Notes under the pieces: model-generated | Databases searched by the model: none | What the model was told of the DNA's origin: nothing | Seen by the model: only the letters and a program-made list of their open reading frames with translations | Assembly (NCBI GenBank): GCA_041917755.1 | Contig: JAYRWY010000016.1 | Location: 124,001 to 188,000 of the forward strand | From: RGZA01 sp041917755 | GTDB taxonomy: Bacteria; Pseudomonadota; Alphaproteobacteria; UBA9219; RGZA01 | DNA length: 64,000 nt | Direction of reading: 5' to 3' | Part shown: in pieces, positions 42,471 through 51,172 of the stretch | How positions within the stretch are numbered: position 1 is the first letter of the stretch | How the letters are laid out: every line of letters starts with the position of its first letter | Position numbers and translations under genes: made by a program

Positions 42471-43148
42471 ATGCCGACACCGCTACGCGACATTCGCTGC
42501 TGGATTTTCGATCTCGATAACACGCTGTATTCTCCAGATAGCAACCTCTTCCCTCAGATTCATGAGCGCATGGGGTTATATCTGATGGAATATTTCAAGA
42601 TTGACCGTGAAGCCGCGCACGATATGCGCTTTCACTATTTCAAGAAATACGGCACCACCATGCGCGGCATGATGACCGAGCACAAGATTGATCCACATGA
42701 ATTTATGGAATACGTCCATAATGTGGAGCTGAGTGATATTGGCCCCTGCCCCAAAATTTCTGCGCTATTTGATAAATTGCAGGGTCGCAAGTTTATCTTT
42801 ACCAACGCCGATCACCGGCATGCCAATCGTATTTTGAACCATTTGCAATTGCGTCATCACTTTGAGGCAATTTTTGATATCGCGGATGGCGAGTTTGTAT
42901 GCAAGCCGGAAGTTGGTCCATACGAAACCTTGTTGCAGCGTTATAACCTTAAAGCCAGTGAATGCTGTATGATTGACGATATGCAGGTTAATTTGAAGGC
43001 AGCTGCTGAATTAGGTATGACCACCGTATGGATGCGCCATGAGGCAGAATGGCTGCGAACCAAGCCCCAATCGCCTGAACACTATCCACATTGCCATCAT
43101 GTGATAAATGATTTAACACTTTTTCTAGAGCACATTACGGAACAGTAA
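42471..43148 (+). CDS. HAD-family pyrimidine 5'-nucleotidase-like phosphatase
   Basis: 225 aa HAD hydrolase. Motif I is IFDLDNTLY with nucleophile Asp14 and Asp16. Motif II is IFTNADHRHA, motif III KPEVGPYE, and motif IV is MIDDMQVNLKAA. The cap shape and residues fit the SDT1/pyrimidine 5'-nucleotidase group that dephosphorylates UMP/CMP. It sits between argB and dapD without a gap, an arrangement found in other alphaproteobacteria. Possible alternative: another small phosphate-ester substrate. Confidence 0.85.
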   Translation: MPTPLRDIRCWIFDLDNTLYSPDSNLFPQIHERMGLYLMEYFKIDREAAHDMRFHYFKKYGTTMRGMMTEHKIDPHEFMEYVHNVELSDIGPCPKISALFDKLQGRKFIFTNADHRHANRILNHLQLRHHFEAIFDIADGEFVCKPEVGPYETLLQRYNLKASECCMIDDMQVNLKAAAELGMTTVWMRHEAEWLRTKPQSPEHYPHCHHVINDLTLFLEHITEQ

Positions 43149-43149
43149 G

Positions 43150-44001
43150 ATGAACACGATTAAACCCGAAGAACTCCAAGGCCTGATTGAAGAAGCATGG
43201 GAAAACCGCGACGCGATTAAGCCGCGCGAAGATACCCGTTACCGTTATGCGGTGATTCAGGTTTTAAACGACCTTGATAAGGGCGTACGCCGCGTATGCG
43301 AAAAAACAGATGGTAAATGGATTACCCATCAATGGATCAAGAAAGCTATTTTGCTTTCTTTCCGCGTGAATGATAGCGTGCGCATTGCAGGCGGCCCTGG
43401 CGGCGCATCATGGTATGATAAAGTACCAAGCAAGTTCCAGCATTGGAGCGAAGATACATTTGCTAAATCCGGTTTCCGCGCAGTACCCAACGCGATTGTT
43501 CGCCATTCTGCATTTATTGCGCCAGGCGCAGTGTTAATGCCATCCTTTGTAAATGTTGGCGCCTATGTAGGTGAAGGCACGATGGTAGACACATGGTCCA
43601 CTATCGGTTCATGCGCACAAATTGGCCGTAACGTGCACGTATCGGGTGGTGTAGGCATTGGCGGCGTGTTGGAGCCGTTGCAGGCCAACCCTGTTATCAT
43701 TGAAGATGATTGCTTTATTGGTGCACGCAGTGAAGTTGCCGAAGGCGTAATTGTTGAACGCGGCGCAGTTATTTCTATGGGTGTATTCCTTGGTGCATCA
43801 ACCAAAATCATCGACCGCGAAACGGGCGAAGTGTTTATGGGCCGCGTGCCAAGCTATTCGGTGGTTGTTCCAGGTACATTACCAGGCAAGCCGATGAAAG
43901 ACGGTTCACCAGGGTTGTCATTATCATGCGCGGTGATTGTAAAGCGCGTGGACGAAAAGACGCGCTCCAAGACATCCATCAACGAATTACTTCGCGATTA
44001 A
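43150..44001 (+). CDS. dapD: Tetrahydrodipicolinate N-succinyltransferase
   Basis: Lysine/meso-DAP synthesis, using succinyl-CoA. The C-terminal half is a left-handed beta helix with hexapeptide repeats (VRHSAFIAPGAVLMPSFVNVG and GTMVDTWSTIGSCAQIG regions). The 283 aa length is typical. It forms the argB-nucleotidase-dapD run. dapE, which often follows, is absent; the downstream gene is convergent. Confidence 0.95.
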   Translation: MNTIKPEELQGLIEEAWENRDAIKPREDTRYRYAVIQVLNDLDKGVRRVCEKTDGKWITHQWIKKAILLSFRVNDSVRIAGGPGGASWYDKVPSKFQHWSEDTFAKSGFRAVPNAIVRHSAFIAPGAVLMPSFVNVGAYVGEGTMVDTWSTIGSCAQIGRNVHVSGGVGIGGVLEPLQANPVIIEDDCFIGARSEVAEGVIVERGAVISMGVFLGASTKIIDRETGEVFMGRVPSYSVVVPGTLPGKPMKDGSPGLSLSCAVIVKRVDEKTRSKTSINELLRD

Positions 44002-44886
44002 TCAGCTTTCATCAACGCCTAGATAAAACCATTCCTGCCCAACAGGGCAATCGGCATGGGGCAATACGATGCGTCCGGTAAATGGCGCTGGGATTTGTTC
44101 GCCGTCTTCAAAGGTGGCAATCAATTCACCCTGCTTGATTTCATCCAGATGTTTCCATGGCTTGGCGTAACTGCCTACGCGCTGCTTATAAAACAGCTTT
44201 TTAATACGGGTGCGGCGCAGATTTCCTTCACGCGGTGGGACTGATAATTGGGCAATGCCGAGATAAGCGAGTGCACCTTCAATTGCGCGAATGGCAACCG
44301 GAACAGCCGTTGCATCCAAATGCTGGCCGCATTCAATGGTAGTAGCAATAGCACCATGAGCGCGGGCATATTCGGTTGTGCCAACGGATTCAATCGGATC
44401 AATCTTCACGCCGCTGGCTGCATAGGCTTCGGACCAGCCATAAATCACATGATTGAGACCAAGTGATGCAATAAAGGGTTCTTCGCGGTCACGTAATTCA
44501 TCGCCGCCACGAAATGCAAATGCAGGACCACCAGCACGGTAGGAATGGATATCCAGCAATACGTCGCATTCTTCGAGGAGAACCGCCAACTCGTTCATCA
44601 GGAATTCTTCATACGCCTTGGGTTCTGCGCGCTTGGTCAATGCACGGTTTAGATTGCGGTCGATAAAACGTTTGTTTTCGGCGTAGGCACGCGGATTGCA
44701 GATGGGCACAAAGGTAACTGTACCCGCCTGCATCTGAATCTTTCCGGAATTAAACAAGCCAAGGATATGGTCGATGGCAGCAGGGCCGCAGACTTCATTG
44801 CCATGAACACCGCCCAGCACCAAAAGGTGCGGGCCTGGTTTGGATGAAGTGAAGACTACAGGGCTTAAAGCATGGGTATTGGACAT
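44002..44886 (-). CDS. Succinylglutamate desuccinylase/aspartoacylase family hydrolase
   Basis: Zinc deacylase of the AstE/ASPA group (294 aa). The zinc site is GGVHGNEVCG (His28, Glu31), with DIHSYRAG giving the third ligand. ECGQH near residue 190 has the likely catalytic Glu. The C-terminal beta domain has APFTGRIVLPH. The actual substrate is not known. Next to dapD, a role as an N-succinyl-diaminopimelate hydrolase in place of dapE is an idea only. The mRNA may be leaderless. Confidence 0.82.
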   Translation of the reverse strand: MSNTHALSPVVFTSSKPGPHLLVLGGVHGNEVCGPAAIDHILGLFNSGKIQMQAGTVTFVPICNPRAYAENKRFIDRNLNRALTKRAEPKAYEEFLMNELAVLLEECDVLLDIHSYRAGGPAFAFRGGDELRDREEPFIASLGLNHVIYGWSEAYAASGVKIDPIESVGTTEYARAHGAIATTIECGQHLDATAVPVAIRAIEGALAYLGIAQLSVPPREGNLRRTRIKKLFYKQRVGSYAKPWKHLDEIKQGELIATFEDGEQIPAPFTGRIVLPHADCPVGQEWFYLGVDES

Positions 44887-44892
44887 GCGCTG

Positions 44893-44920
44893 ATTATAAC
44901 GGCATCAGCACATCGGTCTA
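44893..44920 (-). promoter_or_regulatory. Promoter of the aspartoacylase-like gene
   Basis: On the minus strand, TAGACC (44920-44915) and a perfect TATAAT (44898-44893) are 16 bases apart. Transcription would start about at the ATG (44886), and no ribosome-binding site is present. Confidence 0.45.
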
Positions 44921-44939
44921 GCCCTTGAAAGAAGATTAT

Positions 44940-45329
44940 TTATACTTTTCCGGAAATACGACGTAAATCGCTGGAAAGTTCGGCAGAACGAATATGGGAA
45001 ATAGCCCAGATATCCTGTTCACGGATTAAATCAATCAAACGATGGCTGCACACAATCATCACCTGCCCCATGGCCGTGGCAGAGACACTGGAAAGTTCGT
45101 TGGAGAGATTATCATTCTTTACCCAGTCACGAAGGACTTGAATAAATTCATGTGCCGCGTGGCAGCGGATTTCGTTCATCAATACGCGTGATGCTTCGCG
45201 ATTTTCCGGAACATGAAGCTCGATGAAATAACGGCTGTAAGTTGGCTTCTTGGCCGTTGATACAACAGGCGCAGCATTAGCAGTTACGGCTGTTTGTTTT
45301 TGTTCGTCTGGTAAAATGGCTTCAATCAT
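44940..45329 (-). CDS. Hypothetical protein
   Basis: 129 residues, no family recognised. The first ~30 residues are flexible (Ala/Val/Thr-rich). The rest looks compact: RYFIELHVPENREASRV, MNEIRCHAAHEFIQVLRDW, then a helix with MVIVCSHRLIDLIREQDIW. There is no signal peptide or membrane segment. It is monocistronic, divergent from recX with 134 bases between the starts, and followed by the aspartoacylase-like gene. Confidence 0.6.
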   Translation of the reverse strand: MIEAILPDEQKQTAVTANAAPVVSTAKKPTYSRYFIELHVPENREASRVLMNEIRCHAAHEFIQVLRDWVKNDNLSNELSSVSATAMGQVMIVCSHRLIDLIREQDIWAISHIRSAELSSDLRRISGKV

Positions 45330-45463
45330 TACAGTTTGCCTAAAATTTTATATATGCCTAGAATACAGGCAGGCAACTTAAAAAATGTTTAAGTTCATAT
45401 ACTTAACAGATTATTAAAATAGAATCCGGGTTTACTTTCTCCTTTGATATCAACCACCCACCT

Positions 45464-46027
45464 ATGAACGAAACGCAGCAAAAAAAAATAAGGCTCAGAA
45501 AGCCAAAACCGCTCAACAAGGAACGGTTGGAATTCTTGGCGCTGCGTTACATCACGCGTTATGCGTCAACGCGCGGAATGCTTGCACGGGTATTACAACG
45601 CCATATTGATAAAGCAGCCTATGCGGACGCCAATCTTGTCAAAAGTGAGGCGGAGCGTTGGAAAGAAAATATCCTCAATCGCTATGAAGAAAAAAACTGG
45701 ATCAATGATGGTGATTTAGCCAAACGGTTTATTGAGCACGCCCAGCACGCCGGATTATCCAGCCAGAAGATGCAACAAAAGCTGTTGCATAAAGGTGTAT
45801 CCAAACATCTGATTAAAGAAAAAATTCTGGAAACACTTGAAGATCAGAGCGTGGACGAGATGGATTTGAAATCTGCGCAGGTATTTGCCAAAAAAAAGAA
45901 GCTTGGCATCTACCGTACCAGCAAAGATGCAGACCCCAAGAAAGAATTGGCCAAAATGTGCCGGGCGGGCTTTTCATTTGAAACCGCACGCAAAGCGTTA
46001 AACGTAACTATCGAGGAAGATGATTAG
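45464..46027 (+). CDS. recX: RecX-family regulator
   Basis: RecX binds RecA filaments and limits their growth. The 187 aa protein shows the all-helical repeats of the family: ALRYITRYASTRGMLARVLQRHI, RFIEHAQHAGLSSQKMQQKLLHKGV and a third, KKKKLGIYRTSKD. The N-terminus is strongly basic. recA is not adjacent. A run of nine A bases lies 14 bases after the start codon begins. It converges with the membrane-protein gene, overlapping it by four bases. Confidence 0.85.
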   Translation: MNETQQKKIRLRKPKPLNKERLEFLALRYITRYASTRGMLARVLQRHIDKAAYADANLVKSEAERWKENILNRYEEKNWINDGDLAKRFIEHAQHAGLSSQKMQQKLLHKGVSKHLIKEKILETLEDQSVDEMDLKSAQVFAKKKKLGIYRTSKDADPKKELAKMCRAGFSFETARKALNVTIEEDD

Positions 46028-47028
46028 GCCGCTGGCGCTTGCTGGCTGCGCACTAAAAACGCATAGGCTCGCGCGTAAAATGCCGAAACAAGAGCAAACG
46101 CAAATATCATATAAAGCGAACCGATGGTTTTATAAAATAAATGCTCGGCAAATCCTGTTTCAATATCCTTGCTAATGGTACCATCCGGCAAGGTGGGCGC
46201 CCCCATGTTAATCAGGTAACTTGCCCCTACCACAACGACCATAGTCACAATCGTGACAGGAAAAGACATCATGAGGAAACCGAGCATAATACGTCCGGCT
46301 TGATGCTTGGTCATTGACCATGACTCTTTTATCGGCGCGTCATAGCGGCCCATCATGGTCAAGGGGTAGCTCATGGAGAGGCGGGACACGAGATACAACA
46401 TGAGTACGCAGCCACCAACATACAAGCCTGTGTAGTCGGCCAAGTGAATAGGCTCTCCTTCGGCAAAACCGGGGATGGATGCCATATAATAACTCATGAG
46501 CACCAGCACAATTGGCGCAAGCACGATGCCCGATTTCATGGCAGTTAAGCCAAAGTTCCATTCCAGCTTTCCGAAATGAAGAAATACAGTGGAGCCCTTT
46601 TTCTCGTTAAACAGAAGCTGCTTGTACCATGCAACCGAAAAGGAAAAGATTAATAGTAATTGCAAAAGGCTTAATCCCATCATGATCATCACATGGGTTG
46701 GGTCAACGCGACTGGCTTGTTCCATCGTTGCGTCTTTGGTGACATCAGATGTTGTATTATCGGTTGGCGCTTTTTCAGATGATTTTTTTTCAGTAGATGG
46801 CAAATCCAGTTTGGAAGCATCTACGATTTGACTGGCTTCGACACGCTTTTCAGGATGCACGGAATAATAAACTTCACGCTGCACCATTAGCATCGGCAAT
46901 TCAACAAACAGGACCATCATCAATAAAATGACCCAGATGATCTTTAAAAAGCCGAAAAAATCATTGCAGACATCGCCATAGGCAGCTTTAACAGTTGCGA
47001 GCAATGGAAGCGATAACGGTTGGGTCAT
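46024..47028 (-). CDS. Hypothetical multi-pass membrane protein
   Basis: About 334 residues with roughly six hydrophobic segments. The first (~25-48) is followed by a ~70-residue polar loop rich in Ser, Thr, Lys and Asp, and then a cluster of five (IMMGLSLLQLLLIFSFSVA onward). No family recognised. The frame can begin with GTG at 47037, but the ATG at 47028 (MTQPL) seems more usual. Nothing nearby suggests a function; it is divergent from the carboxynorspermidine decarboxylase gene. Confidence 0.6.
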   Translation of the reverse strand: MTQPLSLPLLATVKAAYGDVCNDFFGFLKIIWVILLMMVLFVELPMLMVQREVYYSVHPEKRVEASQIVDASKLDLPSTEKKSSEKAPTDNTTSDVTKDATMEQASRVDPTHVMIMMGLSLLQLLLIFSFSVAWYKQLLFNEKKGSTVFLHFGKLEWNFGLTAMKSGIVLAPIVLVLMSYYMASIPGFAEGEPIHLADYTGLYVGGCVLMLYLVSRLSMSYPLTMMGRYDAPIKESWSMTKHQAGRIMLGFLMMSFPVTIVTMVVVVGASYLINMGAPTLPDGTISKDIETGFAEHLFYKTIGSLYMIFAFALVSAFYARAYAFLVRSQQAPAA

Positions 47029-47136
47029 ATGCCACACGAGTAAAAAGTGGTGGAAGCAGGCTGATATTATTCTATGATAATGGACAATGCCCTATTAATT
47101 GAAAGCACATTTACCTTAGATTCGAACCTGCCAGCT

Positions 47137-48300
47137 ATGCAACATCATATAATCAAGACATTACATGCCATTCAGACCCCTGCCTATGTGGTGGATGAAG
47201 CACGCCTTAAGCATAATCTGCAGAGATTGTCGGATATTAAAAAGCAAAGTGGTGCTAAAATCCTGTTTGCGATAAAGGGCTGCCCATTGATGCCTATCTT
47301 CCAGATGATCGGCGATACGTTGGATGGATTTACCGCCAGCGGCGTTTATGAAGCGAGGTTGGCCAAGGACGGCCATACATCTGGCGAGACAGAAATTCAT
47401 ACGTTTTGTCCAGCCTATAGCGAACAAGAAATTCATGAATTATTGTCGCTACAAAATAACATTCACATTTATTTTAATTCATTAGAACAGCTTGGCCGCT
47501 TTGCACCTGTCATACGCGCAAAAAGCAAAACCGCAAAAATTGGATTGCGGGTCAACCCCGCCCTATCGGTTGCCAAATTTGCCAAATATGACCCATGCCG
47601 CGCAGGTTCACATTTTGGTATATCGGTTAGCGAACTTTCAAAAGTTGATTGGGCATTTGTTGATACACTCCATGTTCATGCCTTGTGCGAAAACATGGCG
47701 GAAGAATCCGCAAAGCTCATCAATCATGTTGGGCAATACCTCAAAGAATATTTGCCATATGTGAAAACAGTAAATTTCGGGGGCGGTCATTTTATGACCC
47801 ATACCGATTACAAAGTAGATGTGCTTATTCGTGCGCTAAACCAATTTAAACAAACTTACCCGCATATCACGCCTGTGCTGGAGCCCGGCGCAGCCGTTGT
47901 GTATGATGCCGGATATCTGGTCTCCACTGTTTTGGGATTGCAGGACAATGAAGGAACAAGGAATGTGGTGCTCGATGCCTCGGCCAATGCCCACGTGCCA
48001 GATGTGATGAAGGCAGGCATAAGATTGCCGGTGATGGGCGAAAGCGAACATGGCCCTAATGCCTATACCTTTGTATCCCGTACTTGCATGGCACGGGATG
48101 TGTGGGGTGAATATGCGTTTGATAAGCCATTGTCGGTTGGCGACAAGGTGGTGTTTTTAGACGGGTTGCAATACTCGCTGGGTGAGGCAAACTGGTTTAA
48201 CGGGCACCCAAGGCCGGATCTGGCTATCCTGCTCCAATCGGGCGAATACCGCATTTGGAGGCATTTTAGCTATGCTGATTTCAAGCAGAATTACAGCTAA
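47137..48300 (+). CDS. nspC: Carboxynorspermidine/carboxyspermidine decarboxylase
   Basis: PLP enzyme of the alanine-racemase fold. TPAYVVDEARLKHNL and LFAIKGCPL (Lys that binds PLP) start the barrel, and NFGGGHFMTH and LEPGAAVVYDAG form the phosphate site. It decarboxylates carboxyspermidine or carboxynorspermidine. The frame opens at 47074, but the ATG at 47137 gives 387 aa, close to NspC, and leaves space for divergent promoters. The dehydrogenase for the preceding step is next. Confidence 0.87.
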   Translation: MQHHIIKTLHAIQTPAYVVDEARLKHNLQRLSDIKKQSGAKILFAIKGCPLMPIFQMIGDTLDGFTASGVYEARLAKDGHTSGETEIHTFCPAYSEQEIHELLSLQNNIHIYFNSLEQLGRFAPVIRAKSKTAKIGLRVNPALSVAKFAKYDPCRAGSHFGISVSELSKVDWAFVDTLHVHALCENMAEESAKLINHVGQYLKEYLPYVKTVNFGGGHFMTHTDYKVDVLIRALNQFKQTYPHITPVLEPGAAVVYDAGYLVSTVLGLQDNEGTRNVVLDASANAHVPDVMKAGIRLPVMGESEHGPNAYTFVSRTCMARDVWGEYAFDKPLSVGDKVVFLDGLQYSLGEANWFNGHPRPDLAILLQSGEYRIWRHFSYADFKQNYS

Positions 48301-48403
48301 TTAGCCTGGCCCTAAAACACATTGTTTTTCCCAAAACAGCTGATATGTTTCGTGGATGTGATGGCTTTTTGGCCATCGGCAGCCCTTACTAGTGGAGTGT
48401 TGA

Positions 48404-49612
48404 ATGGGTAGTGTGTTGATTATTGGCGCAGGTGCAGCAGGCAATGTGATTGCAAAAAAATGCGCCATGAACCGTGATGTATTCACAAAAATTCATCTTG
48501 CTTCACGCACGCTTTCCAAATGCGAACAAATTAAACGCGAGTGCAAAAGCGAAATCACCATTTCGCAAATCGACGCGGATGATACCAACGCGGTTATCGC
48601 GCTAATCAATCAAGTGAAGCCTGATCTGGTTATTAACATCGCGCTGCCCTACCAAGATTTGACCATCATGGATGCCTGCCTTGCAACGGGCGTGCACTAC
48701 CTTGATACCGCCAATTACGAGCCAAAGGATGAGGCAAAGTTCTCTTATAAGTGGCAATGGCCATACCATGACCGTTTCAAGGCCAAGGGTATTATTGGCG
48801 TGCTGGGCTGCGGCTTTGACCCAGGCGTGAGCAATATTTACTGCGCCTATGCGCAAAACAATTTATTCGATAGCATCGACTACATCGATATTATTGACTG
48901 CAATGACGGCAACCATGGCAAATCATTTGCGACCAATTTCAATCCTGAAATCAATCTGCGTGAAGTTACGCAGCGCGGCAAGTATTGGGAAAATGGCCAG
49001 TGGATTGAAATCGACCCGCTAAGCATTTCCCGCATGATTGATTACCCTGAAGTTGGGCCACGTAAATCATATTTGATTTATCATGAAGAAGAAGAATCTC
49101 TGGTTCTCAACATCAAAGGCTTGAAGCGCATTCGTTTCTGGATGACGTTCTCTGATAATTACATCAAGCATCTGGATGTATTACAAAGCGTTGGCCTGAC
49201 CAGCATCACGCCAGTGAAGTATAAAGGCGTTGATATTGTGCCATTGCAATTCCTCACCTCATTGCTGCCAGTACCATCAACCTTGGCTGAAAACTATACC
49301 GGCAAGACATCAATTGGCTGCATCGTGCAGGGCACCAAGAATGGCAAGCCACGCAAGACCCTGATTTATAATGTGTGCGATCACGCCGAAACCGCCAAGG
49401 AAGTTGGCGCACAGGCAGTATCCTACACCACCGGTGTGCCCGCCGTTGTTGGCGCAATGATGATTTTGAAGGGCATGTGGAAGGGCCAAGGCATTTACAA
49501 TGTCGAGCAACTGCCACCTGAACCATTCCTTGAAGAAGTGGCCAAGCAAGGCTTGCCATGGCATGTGAAGGAATTGGCCGTTGAAGATCTAAAAGAACCG
49601 CTAGCTGCGTAA
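48404..49612 (+). CDS. Carboxynorspermidine synthase (saccharopine dehydrogenase family)
   Basis: 402 aa NAD(P)H-dependent enzyme. The N-terminus is VLIIGAGAAGNV, followed by VINIALPYQDLTIMDACL and GCGFDPGVSNIYCAY, all typical of the saccharopine-dehydrogenase/CASDH family. With the decarboxylase before it, it makes (nor)spermidine from putrescine or diaminopropane and aspartate semialdehyde. The decarboxylase is 103 bases upstream. A GGAG motif precedes the ATG. Confidence 0.87.
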   Translation: MGSVLIIGAGAAGNVIAKKCAMNRDVFTKIHLASRTLSKCEQIKRECKSEITISQIDADDTNAVIALINQVKPDLVINIALPYQDLTIMDACLATGVHYLDTANYEPKDEAKFSYKWQWPYHDRFKAKGIIGVLGCGFDPGVSNIYCAYAQNNLFDSIDYIDIIDCNDGNHGKSFATNFNPEINLREVTQRGKYWENGQWIEIDPLSISRMIDYPEVGPRKSYLIYHEEEESLVLNIKGLKRIRFWMTFSDNYIKHLDVLQSVGLTSITPVKYKGVDIVPLQFLTSLLPVPSTLAENYTGKTSIGCIVQGTKNGKPRKTLIYNVCDHAETAKEVGAQAVSYTTGVPAVVGAMMILKGMWKGQGIYNVEQLPPEPFLEEVAKQGLPWHVKELAVEDLKEPLAA

Positions 49613-49624
49613 GCTGCGATTATT

Positions 49625-49801
49625 TTAAAAATCGGTACAACGTCCGCCTTTTTCCCAATCGCCAAATCGCGTGGGTTCGGGCCCTTGTGGGCCGCCCGTT
49701 TCACCGCTTTTTTGTTGTGGCACGGTTTTGTTAACCACGTCTTTTTCAGGCGTGGCAGGGGCTGGTGGATTATTCTTTAATGGGCTTTGTTTTTCGGTCA
49801 T
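49625..49801 (-). CDS. DUF1674/SDHAF4-like succinate dehydrogenase assembly protein
   Basis: The C-terminal GGPQGPEPTRFGDWEKGGRCTDF segment is the whole DUF1674 signature (stop at 49625). Mitochondrial SDHAF4 of the same family helps flavinated SdhA assemble. The frame is open further upstream, but the ATG at 49801 (MTEKQSP) gives a normal 58 aa. A second ATG at 49807 is possible. Only nine bases separate its start from that of rsmB on the other strand. It converges with the carboxynorspermidine synthase gene. Confidence 0.85.
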   Translation of the reverse strand: MTEKQSPLKNNPPAPATPEKDVVNKTVPQQKSGETGGPQGPEPTRFGDWEKGGRCTDF

Positions 49802-49810
49802 AAGCATACC

Positions 49811-51151
49811 ATGCCAGAACAGACCAAACATGCCAAGCCACCTGTAAAACAACCCGCGAAAAAAGAACCGCGTATAAAAGATGCGCGTGCCGTCGCACAT
49901 AAAATGCTGCTTAAAATTACCAATGAATCCCTATCATTGGAAGATGCGTGGGAGCAGACCAAAGAAGTTAATCTGCTGGAGCAACGTGACCGCTCGCTAT
50001 GCCGGTTATTGGTTCTTACTACTCTGCGCCAATGCGGCTTCATTGATTACCGTATTCGCCAATATGCCAAGACCATGGAAAAACTTCCGCTATCTGCGTT
50101 GATGGCATTGCGCATTGGCTTTGCGCATATTCTTTTTTTACATTCGCCCGCACATGCGGTTGTGAATACTTGCGTAAATTTGCTTGAGCCGCACGACAAA
50201 GTGATGCGCGGACTAGTCAATGCCGTTTTACGTAAAGCTGCAGCAAATGAAGCGCAAATCCATGATGCAACCCAAGGCTGGCAACAGGCCATTCCCAACT
50301 GGTTGCTCAGCACATGGAAGAAGGATTATGGTCTCGACCATTTAGGCCATATTGCGCAGGCGTGTCTGCGTGAACCGACGCTTGATATTTCGGTGAAAGA
50401 AAACCGCGAGTATTGGCAAAAAGAATTGGGCGCGACGTTGCTGCCCACAGGTACGCTGCGGTTGCAGCACCAGGATGATATCGCGCAATTGCCGGGCTTT
50501 GCCGAAGGTGCATGGTGGGTACAAGATGCTGCAGCCGCCCTTCCCGCGATGATGGCTGGAGATGTAAAAGACAAGCTGGTTTATGATTGTTGTGCTGCAC
50601 CAGGCGGTAAAACCGCGCAGTTTTTGGCAGCGGGCGCAAAGGTTGTGGCGATTGATCAATCATCGGACCGTTTATTGCGCCTACGTGAAAATTTGCAGCG
50701 CATAAAAATGAATGCGAATATTTTATCCGTCGATATTCTGACCTTTAAGCCCAACAATCTGGCAGATGTTATCTTTCTTGATGCGCCATGCAGTGCGACC
50801 GGCACGCTGCGCCGCCATCCAGATTTGATGATCCATAAAAAGCCTAGCGATGTACCACGTCTGGCTAAGCTTCAGCTAAGTATGCTGAACCATGTGGCGG
50901 GGCTACTGAAAAAAGACGGGCTACTGATTTACGCAGTTTGTTCCTTGCAAAACGAAGAAGGCCCGGACGTCGTTGAGGCATTCCTCAAGCAAAATCCAGG
51001 CTTCACGCGCGTGCCCGTAACGGCAAAGGATTTCAATGGCTGGCAAGAAGGGGTGACAAGCGCAGGAGATTTGCGTACACTACCCCATTATATGCAGGCG
51101 TTTGGCGGTATGGACGGGTTCTATGCGGCGCGCCTGAAAAAAGTAGCTTAG
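49811..51151 (+). CDS. rsmB: 16S rRNA (cytosine-C5)-methyltransferase RsmB
   Basis: 446 aa. An N-terminal NusB-like RNA-binding domain (~residues 20-150) precedes the methyltransferase. SAM motif I is DCCAAPGGKTAQFL; the two catalytic cysteines are in DAPCSATGTLRRHPD and AVCSLQNEEGP. The frame can be read from a TTG upstream, but the ATG at 49811 (MPEQTKH) is chosen. It is followed by rpe after 21 bases, a common alphaproteobacterial pair. Confidence 0.93.
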   Translation: MPEQTKHAKPPVKQPAKKEPRIKDARAVAHKMLLKITNESLSLEDAWEQTKEVNLLEQRDRSLCRLLVLTTLRQCGFIDYRIRQYAKTMEKLPLSALMALRIGFAHILFLHSPAHAVVNTCVNLLEPHDKVMRGLVNAVLRKAAANEAQIHDATQGWQQAIPNWLLSTWKKDYGLDHLGHIAQACLREPTLDISVKENREYWQKELGATLLPTGTLRLQHQDDIAQLPGFAEGAWWVQDAAAALPAMMAGDVKDKLVYDCCAAPGGKTAQFLAAGAKVVAIDQSSDRLLRLRENLQRIKMNANILSVDILTFKPNNLADVIFLDAPCSATGTLRRHPDLMIHKKPSDVPRLAKLQLSMLNHVAGLLKKDGLLIYAVCSLQNEEGPDVVEAFLKQNPGFTRVPVTAKDFNGWQEGVTSAGDLRTLPHYMQAFGGMDGFYAARLKKVA

Positions 51152-51172
51152 AAAATTGCTTAAGAGACCAAT

